From positions 63,371,436-63,435,435 of the forward strand of contig NC_086381.1 of assembly GCF_036588685.1 (NCBI RefSeq): 64,000 bases of DNA, written 5' to 3'. The notes below the pieces were generated by a model. The model made no database searches and was not told the DNA's origin. It saw nothing but the letters and a program-made list of their open reading frames with translations. Both the position numbers and the translations under genes were made by a program. The stretch is from Mytilus trossulus (Eukaryota > Mollusca > Bivalvia > Mytilida > Mytilidae). Of this stretch, positions 55,025 to 64,000 are shown in pieces. The first letter of the stretch is position 1, and the number at the start of each line of letters is the position of its first letter.

Positions 55025-55190
55025 CATCTTCTGCAGTGGCAGAACCAGAATGTTTCATAAGTGCGGGCACACTGCCTGCCTAAGAGGGGACATGCTTCGG
55101 TCATGCTTCAGTGATACCCTATATAATCAATCAAATTATCCTAGGGGCCACTTTTTTTTTATTAGTTGGTTTACGGATCCGCCGACCCTG
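55025..55190 (-). repeat. Second GGCGGATCC-ended family, inverted copy
   Basis: gcagtggcagaaccagaatg, ctatataatcaatcaaatta and tttacggatccgcc. The block gggccacttttttttttatt plus agttggttt recurs inverted at 59448-59476. Confidence 0.55.
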
Positions 55191-55483
55191 TTTTTCACGA
55201 TATTGAAATAAAAATAAAAACGATTTTGAAGATTTTTTTTAATTCCGCTGACCTTTTTCTGTTAAGAAGTACAAATAAAAATAAAAACATGATTAAAAAA
55301 GATCGGTCTTTCTTCTTCCAGTCGGAATACCCTCGGAGTGGATTCGGAAATCCCGAGCGGTTCCCTGTTCAGTGAACGTTTCACGATAATCTAATGTGGT
55401 GAAAAGGAACCAGTTGAAAGGCGGTTCCCTGTTCAGTCAAAGTTTCATCATGATTTAATGCGGTGAAAAGGAACCAGTTGAAA

Positions 55484-55585
55484 ATGGAGGCAACTTCCAA
55501 GCAAGGACCGAAGCTCATAAACTCGGCAATCAATGTTACACGCAGGACTTCGGAAAAGTTCGGAGAGGCGACAACCTTGCTTTAG
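55484..55585 (+). CDS. 33-codon ORF in tandem copy 1, function unknown
   Basis: ATG (aaaATGGAGG) to TAG encodes a basic, hydrophilic peptide beginning MEATSKQGPKLINSAINV and ending FGEATTLL. The sequence is even in composition and not repeat-like, so it could be a short protein or the first coding exon of a duplicated gene. No good donor precedes the TAG. It is repeated unchanged at 56293-56394. I cannot name a family. Confidence 0.3.
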   Translation: MEATSKQGPKLINSAINVTRRTSEKFGEATTLL

Positions 55586-56292
55586 AAGTTGAAATGGAGG
55601 ACCAGATACGATTTTAATATTGTTGCCTTGGAGATTTTCGGTGTATTCTTAACGGTTGAACAAAATAAACATCGCAGTCATGAATAATAAAAATGAAAAT
55701 TATTTTTGAGATGGTTTGGGAAGTTTGGTTTAAAAGGTCGAACAACCGCTAATTTGAAACCCTGTTTTAGACAGTCAGTGAGGTTGACGGCGGGTCAACT
55801 TTGGTTTAAGTGTTGATCAGAAAGTCTGAAACCCGTCGAAAGGGGTTGTTTTAGTTTCTTGAGGATTGAGCTGCATTTGTCATTACATATATGAGGTATA
55901 AATAATTATGACGTCTGGCAAGGCTTTCTGGCATCCAAGATTTGTTTTAGATAGCCTTGCCAGACGTCACTTAAGGGAAGAATCTTTTAACTTGCTGCCA
56001 GGGATGGGTGTCTGATTAATAGACCAGATAGATTTTGAAGATTTTTTTTAATTCCGCCGACCTTTTTCTGTTAAGAAGTACAAATAAAAATAAAAACATG
56101 ATTAAAAAAGATCGGTCTTTCTTCTTCCAGTCGGAATACCCTCGGAGTGGATTCGGAAATCCCGAGCGGTTCCCTGTTCAGTGAACGTTTCACGATAATC
56201 TAATGTGGTGAAAAGGAACCAGTTGAAAGGCGGTTCCCTGTTCAGTCAAAGTTTCATCATGATTTAATGCGGTGAAAAGGAACCAGTTGAAA

Positions 56293-56394
56293 ATGGAGGC
56301 AACTTCCAAGCAAGGACCGAAGCTCATAAACTCGGCAATCAATGTTACACGCAGGACTTCGGAAAAGTTCGGAGAGGCGACAACCTTGCTTTAG
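56293..56394 (+). CDS. 33-codon ORF in tandem copy 2, function unknown
   Basis: Same frame and peptide as 55484-55585 at an offset of 809 bp. The two differ from their surroundings in lacking AT-rich low-complexity sequence. Whether either is transcribed cannot be told from the sequence. Confidence 0.3.
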   Translation: MEATSKQGPKLINSAINVTRRTSEKFGEATTLL

Positions 56395-56858
56395 AAGTTG
56401 AAATGGAGGACCAGATACGATTTTAATATTGTTGCCTTGGAGATTTTCGGTGTATTCTTAACGGTTGAACAAAACAAACATCGCAGTCATGAATAATAAA
56501 AATGAAAATTATTTTTGAGATGGTTTGGGAAGTTTGGTTTAAAAGGTCGAACAACCGCTAATTTGAAACCCTGTTTTAGACAGTCAGTGAGGTTGACGGC
56601 GGGTCAACTTTGGTTTAAGTGTTGATCAGAAAGTCTGAAACCCGTCGAAAGGGGTTGTTTTAGTTTCTTGAGGATTGAGCTGCATTTGTCATTACATATA
56701 TGAGGTATAAATAATTATGACGTCTGGCAAGGCTTTCTGGCATCCAAGATTTGTTTTAGATAGCCTTGCCAGACGTCACTTAAGGGAAGAATCTTTTAAC
56801 TTGCTGCCAGGGATGGGTGTCTGATTAATAGACCACTTTCGAGTTCATCCGTCACCGG

Positions 56859-57190
56859 AAAAAACTCGTCAATTATACGCGCCTTTATCATCGTCATTTG
56901 TGCGTTTAGGGGCTTCGTCACTTCCTTCCAATGTTGAGCGAGTGGTTGGAAAACTATAATTCTATATTGTACGAATTATTCGGCAAATTGAATTCTCAAA
57001 ATTGACAATCAACACTGCTGTCATTAGGGAAATGTCAGTAAGTACCTACAGAGCAACCATTATTTCTAGTTTATCCTGCACAAAGACAATCACTTAGACG
57101 CTTGATGAACGTAAAAAGTGCAGGGATACAGGCGAGCCCCTCTATCTGGTAAATGACGTCATAAAGGCGTGTATAATTGACGAGTTTTTT
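56859..57190. mobile_element. MITE with 30-bp terminal inverted repeats
   Basis: aaaaaactcgtcaattatac plus gcgcctttat (56859-56888) is repeated in reverse complement at 57161-57190 with a single mismatch. The interior is non-coding. Confidence 0.8.
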
Positions 57191-57196
57191 AATAAA

Positions 57197-58623
57197 AATA
57201 TTATTGTTACATTGGAGACTAATTGCCGGAATGCATTGTTGGCAAGGAACCGATTAATTACGAATGTAACAATAATTATTGAGACTACGGTTACATGGCG
57301 TTATTGTAACATGAAAAACAGAAATGTACGATGGGACTAGAAATATGTACTGATGATAATAAAAGTTAAAGACATTCATTTTATATACAATATATACAAT
57401 AATATTACATACAATTTCTTGATTTTTTTTTATTTACAATAATTACATTAGATGTAAGTTTCATTATAATACGTTATTCTGATTGGCTAACATGTTATTC
57501 CGTAAACAATTGCATCAGACAATAACATTTATCATGCATGATGACACGAGATCCCACAAAAAAGTGCACAGGTGAATTAAATAAAACTGGATAAAAATCG
57601 TGTTTTCATGATTTTAGCTAATGAAATGTAATTATAAGTATTGAATACTTCTTTTTGAAACTTTATAGGGTTGTAAAAGCGTTGACCGTGCGTACATTTT
57701 TAGAATGAAGCGCTTCCGCGCTTCATACAAAATGTACTTCGGTCAACGCTTTTACCACCCAATAAATTTACAAAAAGAAGCATTCAATTCTTAAATGAAA
57801 ATTTCTACATATCCAGTCATTGAAGTGGTTTTTGGAGCATGATCAAGTCCGACAAATTTTTGATGAAACAACTCCAAGCAATATTTGTATGTAGGTATAT
57901 TGGTTAAAAAAGGGGGAAAATACCTTTGGTTTGGGTGAACTCCATTTGATTTTGAAACGAAATTACGTCCTCCATGGACAAGAAGGAAAATAGATACATC
58001 ATCGTAACATGTATACAGAAGTTCATAGTATTTTTAAAGGTTCACAGTTAGCAAACTTTGCTTTTGATTCATATATGAAGTTGCAGGTTTGTGTTTTGAT
58101 ATTGTTTCGGTTTCGTTTCAAACGCATCCCAAATTTTAATGTTTTCACCCTATACAAAATTGGTAATATGAATCTCTTCTTCCATTGTTCAAAGTATAGT
58201 AACAGTTATAAAAGTAGCTGTGCAGTTAAATACGTAGAAGGGCACACTTTTCTCAGCCCGAGTTCTCAACAACAAACCATCATGAACTATATTTTTCGCC
58301 TTTGGCACTACTTATCTGAAGTAGTATATCTTTAAGAACATCAAAACCATTAATGCTTAAAACTATTCAAACACCATTTGTTGAATAATGATATTTATTA
58401 TTTATCATTATAACAAGTATTATTTAGTACATATGAAAGAATTAAGCAACAAAACTATAGAAGATTTAAGTTTAATAAATCTAGCGTACGTTGCTGTTTT
58501 TCATGTAACCATAACGCAATGTAACTGTAGCCTGAATAATTATTGTTACATTCGTAATTAATCAGTTCCTTACCCAACTTTGCATTCCGGCCATTAGTCT
58601 CCAATGTAACAATAATATTTTTA
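57197..58623. mobile_element. Inverted-repeat element, ~1.4 kb
   Basis: Arms 57197-57332 and 58485-58623 are inverted copies (aaaatattattgttacattg, gagactaattgccggaatgc, cgattaattacgaatgtaac). The arms themselves contain repeated attgttacat motifs. A 108-codon frame inside (58009-58335) has no family signal. It abuts the MITE at 56859. Confidence 0.7.
57638..57795. repeat. Large hairpin with gaagcgcttccgcgcttc centre
   Basis: Arms with ttgtaaaagcgttgaccg and cggtcaacgcttttaccacc, and outer tattgaatacttctttttg and aaaaagaagcattcaattc. It is nested within the 57197-58623 element. Confidence 0.8.
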
Positions 58624-58639
58624 TTATTGTTACATTTCC

Positions 58640-59330
58640 ATGTAACCGTAGCCAGTGCCTTATATAAATACCTAAATACCATCCCACCATACCCATTAAG
58701 ATTTAATGGAACAGAGATGGGATATGGTGGACAAGATCCCAACACAAAATCAGAACATGTATTACTGTAATAGAATGCCTGACAATTAAAATCACTTCAA
58801 CATTTGTAAAAAGGGACAATCCCAGAACACTTCGAGATATAAGCTTATACTTTATTAATAGCAGTGTAAAATAGCATAAAAAGCCTAAGAAGGACATGTT
58901 TTCATGTACCACATATGAAGGTATATGACATGCAGAGCGCATATGGTATTTCCTCAATAAGATTGTATTTTGTTATGAGGAATTTTGTCACTCCCTGATC
59001 TAAATTTGATAAATAAATACATGGAACAAAGAGGAATGCAATTAGTAAAGACACTTCCCTTTCATCAGGGACATGGTTTCATCAATCTACATTGACATTG
59101 GACTCCTTGTAACACATTAAATTTAAATTGAAACAGCAAGAATCAATACCAAATTATGAAACGATCTGCATACATGTTAAGTACAAAATGCATAATACTA
59201 TCATATCTATCTATCTTCCCGTCAAGGAGTGGACTCATTTTTGAGTGTATATACTCCAGCGATCATATTACTATTATATAGAGTAATGTCATTGTTTGTT
59301 TCTCTCCATTTTTGGTTTAAAAAAAACAGT
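58640..59330. other. Unassigned DNA
   Basis: No gene or clear repeat recognised. Confidence 0.35.
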
Positions 59331-59334
59331 ATTA

Positions 59335-59515
59335 ATTCCAATTTTTATTTTTATTTATTTTTCGACCTCCTACCCTACATTTTTTCATTGTTTTTATTTT
59401 ATTTTTTTTTTCGACCTCCTACCCTTCCTTTTTTAAGAAGAATCCCATAAACCAACTAATAAAAAAAAAGTGGCCAGGAAAAAGGGGTGGGGGGCGCAAA
59501 ATCCGCCTCTGTTCA
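59335..59515. repeat. T-rich low-complexity with duplicated tcgacctcctaccct
   Basis: tttttcgacctcctacccta and tttttcgacctcctaccctt lie about 50 bp apart, followed by ccataaaccaactaataaaa and a ggcgcaaaatccgcctctg end. Confidence 0.6.
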
Positions 59516-59699
59516 CATGATAAAATAATACCGTAACTTATTGACAGGCCATAGAATCTTGTTTGTGTCATTGTATTTACATGTATAATTACAGTTGCAA
59601 TGTAACTCTTCATATCATAGAATATATTTGAGGACTTGTAAAAGATTTAGAATTTACAAGGCAAAGGCACAAGCTCCACAAAAGTGTTGGTGGCAAATA

Positions 59700-59845
59700 A
59701 AATTGAAAATGGAAATTGGGATTGTGTCAAAGAGACAACAACCCGACCATATAAACAGACAACAGCAGAAGGTCACCAATAGTTATTCAATACAGCGAGT
59801 AATTCCCGCAGCCGTAGGCGTCTTTCAGCTGACCTTTTAGATTTT
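59700..59845. mobile_element. ggaatgtgtcaaagagacaac-family repeat, fragment
   Basis: attgggattgtgtcaaagag, acaacaacccgaccatataa, cagcagaaggtcaccaatag and taggcgtctttcagctgacc match 26258. Confidence 0.8.
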
Positions 59846-59929
59846 AAAGACCTTTTAGATTTAAAGCTACCTTGGCTATATCTCGACAATAGTTTCAGCC
59901 TATGATCAACTTGTTAGGTTGTTGTCTCA

Positions 59930-60370
59930 TTTATTGATTGATTGATTGTTGGTTGCTTAACGTCCAGTGGCAAATATTTCATGCATATTCAGGACGAGAA
60001 CAAGTTAACAATACATACAATAGGTAGGTTGTTATAATAGAGGATGATGGTCCAGGAAATTTGGATTGCCACTGGAAAATGAGAGTATATTGGATAGAGA
60101 CAGAAATTTTTCCTTGCAACAGGCCACATATGGACCACTCAATGAGTTGTTGCAAGGGTTCTTAACATGCAAAGAGTGTGGCACTCTCTTTTCACGAGGC
60201 ATCAGATTTAATGTCCCATTCTAACCGGACGTGACTGCCAACTTGATACATCCAGCACAGCCAAACTTTGGCAAGCATTTTACTGCCGGTCGGGAGAAGA
60301 CCAAGTGACCATATTTTTATACCCCAGTCACCCTTGGGGGATGTCTCATTTATAAATATTAACCTATTCC
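59930..60370. mobile_element. gcaaatatttcatgca-type dispersed repeat
   Basis: attgattgattgattgttgg, cttaacgtccagtggcaaat, tcaggacgagaacaagttaa, ggccacatatggaccactca and gcatcagatttaatgtccca. The attg tetramers at its edge and the cttaacgtccagtgg block resemble an inverted SINE tail. Confidence 0.6.
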
Positions 60371-60779
60371 ATTGTATACCACACATCTTCTGACAATACA
60401 TTTACATTCAAAATTATTCTGACTAGTGCACTTGAAATGTTGAAATTCTGATGTGATGTCTAACTTGTATAAAACTTCAGTTTTCATACAGATAGTAACT
60501 TTTTATGCCCCACCTACATGTACAAAAGTAACAATGTATTAAAGTAGAGGCTTATGTTTCTTCCTGTCTGTGCGTCTTTCTGTCCTGGTTTGGTTATGTA
60601 TTGGGTTGTGGTAGTTTATGATTCAAATATATTGGTTTATTACTTACATGTAGTATACATGCATATTATGACATGAACCATTTAATACATATGTTGCTAA
60701 AATGTATGGCTTTTGATTTCATTTGCAATACACAAATTTCCTACATCAGTCAACCTTGTTTTAAAGGGTCACCTGTCTT

Positions 60780-61010
60780 AAAACCTATCCTCTTCATTCC
60801 TGGCGGAGCATAAGGTCGCCACAAGATATCGCCATCTAGGTCATGTCAACCTCCTTCAGTTCTGCCTCATTTGTTTGATGCCAGGTGGTTTTGGGTCTTC
60901 CTCTTGGTCTCTTCCCCTGAGGTGTCCATCTTAGAGCTGTCCTGGTTATGTTGGATACAGGCATCAGGAGAACATTGATGCCCCAGCCATCTGAAGGGCC
61001 TCTCAGCCTG
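60780..61010 (-). pseudogene. LINE ORF2 C-terminal remnant
   Basis: The minus strand reads TALRWTPQGKRPRGRPKTTW followed by HQTNEAELKEVDMT, then stops. The RWTPxGKRxRGRPKTTW block is the conserved C-terminal signature of many animal LINE reverse transcriptases. Stops and frame breaks follow. Confidence 0.8.
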
Positions 61011-61193
61011 AGTCTGTTGTATTTCTTTGATGATGCACATCATGACATGGACTTGCTCATATCAAGAAGATGTTCATTTAATTGAGATAAGGTTTCGCCA
61101 AATGATTTTACAAATTCACCTCAGACAATTGTTGTGGAAACTTGAGAACAATCTTATATACATGTATGTTTGTTTTTGTTACTCTCTAGCATT

Positions 61194-61213
61194 CCCCCCC
61201 CCCCCCCCCCCCT
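61194..61213 (+). repeat. Poly(C) run
   Basis: About 20 C residues between the two LINE remnants. The length is uncertain. Confidence 0.75.
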
Positions 61214-61267
61214 TTCATACAGAAGGATGGATCTAACATTACTGTTATAGCCTTATCTTTGTTTTTC

Positions 61268-61590
61268 TGTTGTATTGGTTGGACTATTTTGAAATGCAGA
61301 TCTTTCCTTGGCTAGCCCACTTTTAATATCTTTTTTGGTTGGATCTTCTGTATTAACGACAGTACCTAGATAGGTAAATTTATCTACTTGTTAGATTTCT
61401 ATGCCCTCAGATTTTAATCTTAAGTTTGATGTTGTGTTTAGTCGCATTTCTTGAGTCTTTTTGCGTTCAATTCTAGTTCAATTTCGCTAGCAAAATGGCT
61501 GAGGCGATTTGTCTTTTCCTGCATATTGTCTTGTTTTGACGACAGGAGTGCTATATATCATCAGAAAAGTCAAGGTCCTCTAGGGTTTTA
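61268..61590 (-). pseudogene. LINE reverse transcriptase remnant
   Basis: The minus strand reads LEDLDFSDDI (decayed F/YADD block), KTICRKRQIASA, NIKLKIKSEGIEI and VDKFTYLGTVVNTEDPT, broken by several stops. With 60780-61010 downstream on the same strand it is one old LINE copy with a gap between. Confidence 0.78.
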
Positions 61591-61599
61591 AATATGGAC

Positions 61600-62815
61600 C
61601 ATGTGATGCTTTGAATCTATGAATTTTGAACCTCATTCATGTCAATTCAAAGATTATCTTTCTTTTCTCTGGTCCCAAAGTTTCAGGGTTAGCCACTAGT
61701 TTGATGCCCCAGACTACCGTTACAGTACACCCTGGGACATGGTCTGAAAAATCATCAGCATCTTGTATGCCTGGCATTAAATGCTGGGCTTTTATTGGGG
61801 CCGGGGTCATAAATCACTGGCATCATGTACTGTGATGTACATTATACTTACAAATGTAGGACCTAAATTAGATACATGAAAGCTTTAAACATGTTAAAAG
61901 ATTTAGAACTATTACAAACTTTAAGTTGACCATCAGAACCACCACACTGGTCCACTACATTTTAAATTGATGGACATACATGTACATGTACTTTGGTTTT
62001 TGGACTGTCTGTACAAGTGTTTGACTAAGATGAAGAATTGTTAAAAATATACCCACTTAGGGCAGTTAGTGGGCCCCCCTATAAAAATTTATGGATCCGC
62101 CACTGTCCCCACCCTATCTAAACCCATACATGTCGTAAAATTAGAATAGGTCATAAACTTGCACTGTGCAGCGTGTAGTGTACACTGAAGTCAGCATTGT
62201 ACCGATATTTGATAAGCAGAAATTTCTGTTGGCTTAAGATCTAGGTAAACAAATTAATAACATCATTTCAAGCTATAGTAAATAATCTGCCAGCCACATG
62301 ACAGTTTCGACACTTGATTAAACAGTTTCTTTCTGATTAGCTTAAGTGTCTCATATAAGTTGTCACTGGGTGGACATTAAGCCTCTACTAATGAAATTGT
62401 ACTTTGTCAACCCCCAAGTGACAAATGTATTAATGATCTTGTTTTAAATATAGTATCCTTGTTAATATTACATTTGTACATTGTCTGTTTAAATTTATTA
62501 TCTTTTTCCTTTACATGGTGTTTAAAAATAGCATTGAAAGTTCACTTTCTGTTTCGTCGGACAGCAAGGTCAAATTCAATAGGTTTTACAAATCTGTATA
62601 TGATCAAACAGCTGGTATGTAGTGAAAAAGGCAGTTTATTCCAAATGAGACAGCTACCCAACAATAAGTCTAAGATCAAATGTTTAAAAGTTACAAACTA
62701 AGGTCTTTACAATACATGTTCTAGAAATTGTTTAAAAGTTACAGAACTTAGTCTTAATACAATACATGTTCTAGAAATAAGAGAAGAAAGATACCTATAC
62801 ATACATAAGACCTAA
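61600..62815. other. Unassigned DNA with a repeat end
   Basis: ttatggatccgccactg near 62090 is one end of a GGCGGATCC-type repeat. A short duplicated stretch (caatacatgttctagaaat) occurs at about 62710 and 62761. I see no gene. Confidence 0.4.
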
Positions 62816-62819
62816 TCTC

Positions 62820-62900
62820 AGTTGCAGATCCAGAGGGGGTTAGAACCCCCCCCCCCCCCCCCCCCCCCCCCTTTTTTTGGACAATCAACAGATTTAAATT
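62820..62900 (+). repeat. GGCGGATCC-type repeat, truncated copy with long C run
   Basis: gcagatccagagggggttag, about 27 C residues (62846-62872), and gacaatcaacagatttaaat. It is truncated into the next repeat. Confidence 0.65.
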
Positions 62901-62902
62901 CA

Positions 62903-63165
62903 TTATGCCCCATCTACAATAGTAGAGGGGTATTTTGTTTTCTGGTCTGTGGGTCTGTTAGTCCATTGGGCCCTCTGTCCCGCAACAGGTTAAAGTTTTG
63001 GGTCAAGGTAGTTTTTCTTGAAGTCGAAGTCCAATCAACTTGCAACTTAGTATGCATGTTCAGTATATGATGATCTTTCTAATTTAAATGCCAAATTAGA
63101 TTTTTTACCCCAATTTCACAGTCCACTGAACATAGAAAATGATGGGGAGTCAGGCATTCATGTAC
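62903..63165 (-). mobile_element. Dispersed repeat related to 14505-14775, inverted
   Basis: atgccccatctacaatagta, gaggggtattttgttttctg, gaagtcgaagtccaatcaac and gtccactgaacatagaaaat. Confidence 0.65.
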
Positions 63166-63589
63166 TATGGACACATTATTGTTTTATTAAAGAATTAAAT
63201 GGAAGAAACAAAATTGTTTTGAGCAAAGGTATTTTTAATTTTCTGATTTATTTTTATATCAATTTTAATTCCAGATAAAACGTTAACACCTAAATTATGT
63301 TTGAAAGACCCACTAATTTAACTCAAGTCCATTGTATTTTAACAAGAAATATTTTATAATTTTTCCTTTATCATGAAACTAGAGGAGAATTACATGATAT
63401 ATATATTAAGATTATTATTTTTATCCTAAAATATTTGAAACCTCATTTTATAATAAATCCTTCATCATGTTCATTGTATTAATATATTCATTGCAATATT
63501 ATTTTTTTCACAAAATTGTAAGTGATAACATAAGTTTAAATTTTAACCTAACGTCTTAAATCAAAACCACCTTCAAGTTAAAATCTGCC

Positions 63590-63790
63590 ATTGATTTATC
63601 GCCAGGAGAAATATCCCAGACTTATCTACTTATTCACGGCTGTGTATTGCCAGTAAGGAGATCTGTCTGATGTAATATTTAAATTAATTGCTAATTGTAA
63701 TTATTGTCACCTGTAAAGGTATGGCAGGGATGATTGACAGGTGTTTGTTTGTCTGTCAGGTGTCAAAACAAAGTTCATCTAAGTCCTGGT
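63590..63790. promoter_or_regulatory. Repeat-poor block with E-box and homeodomain-type motifs
   Basis: cacctg at about 63708 and caggtg at about 63740 and 63759 are E-boxes. taattg and taatta-like cores (attaattgctaattgtaatt) lie next to them. A regulatory role is inference. Motifs this short also arise by chance. Confidence 0.25.
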
Positions 63791-64000
63791 GTCTTACAGA
63801 GTCTTGTTAAAGAAAGTATATATATATATATATATCTATGGCATGGTTATTTACATCTCATGACAAGAATATTTATATCTACATTTTCTAACATGACTAA
63901 GGAGAGATTGAGATATTAGCTGATACACTAAGAAACAAGAGTGCTTTACAAGAAAGTGTGGACTTTTATAAATTCCTAACCCTGTAAGACCCTCATGGGT

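Larger units (their letters stand above)
55223..56836 (+). repeat. 809-bp direct tandem duplication (two copies)
   Basis: 55223-56030 and 56032-56836 align at a constant offset of 809 bp with only scattered substitutions (for example gaattccgctgacc against gaattccgccgacc-type change, and aaataaac against aaacaaac). Each copy contains a roughly 75-bp internal duplication built on cggttccctgttcagt and ggtgaaaaggaaccagttga. Each also has a 33-codon ORF and the hairpin tgacgtctggcaaggct ... agccttgccagacgtca. Confidence 0.93.

Noticed and set aside
58009-58335. 108-codon frame as a transposase
   Set aside because: No catalytic motif, zinc finger or helix-turn-helix is seen. The frame is short for any transposase.

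Overview
The window is AT-rich, intron-bearing metazoan DNA that is mostly repeats. Several dispersed repeats match, from memory, families common in marine mussel (Mytilus) genomes. These include the repeat with the core gatgtggtatgattgcc/aatgagacaac, the repeat containing ataccagagggacagtcaaa, the GGCGGATCC-ended repeat, and tRNA-derived SINEs whose 3' ends read like gcgttaaacacc followed by aatcaatc. I therefore read it as a bivalve mollusc, most likely a mytilid. The species is inference.

Host genes are few. (1) 400-644 (+) is the last coding exon of an unidentified protein with an acidic tail. (2) 12638-13075 (+) is an intronless CDS for an LSm10-like U7 snRNP protein. (3) 18805-19692 (-) encodes a 295-residue coiled-coil protein with a C-terminal membrane anchor. 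(4) 40826-47683 (-) is a complete tetraspanin gene reconstructed from eight coding exons, all joined in phase 0, with two alternative last exons. The tetraspanin carries three separate tandem duplications that each span a splice junction: the exon 2 donor, the exon 6 acceptor and the whole terminal exon.

Mobile DNA dominates the rest. 7166-9874 is an internally deleted LTR retrotransposon inserted in a 24-bp minisatellite. 10538-12216 is a 5'-truncated non-LTR element with a largely open reverse transcriptase. Decayed LINE pieces lie at 25021-25310 and 60780-61590. SINEs, MITEs and large palindromes are scattered throughout.

The most unusual region is 22017-32430. Two foldback-type elements (22025-28299 and 28794-31716) share the terminus ATGGAACGCCA. 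Each has long inverted arms made of tandem 21-bp (partly 18-bp) subrepeats. The first is flanked by a perfect 8-bp duplication (agataagt), the second by an imperfect one. The second sits inside a roughly 210-bp tandem repeat whose neighbouring units preserve the likely empty site. I see no recognisable transposase in either.

Further on, 37975-40390 is a 57/55-bp satellite with a 1018-bp higher-order duplication. 55223-56836 is an 809-bp tandem duplication carrying a 33-codon ORF. 56859-58623 holds two adjacent inverted-repeat elements. The last part (58.6-64 kb) is repeats and unassigned DNA, with one short repeat-poor stretch near the right edge that is rich in E-box and homeodomain-type motifs.
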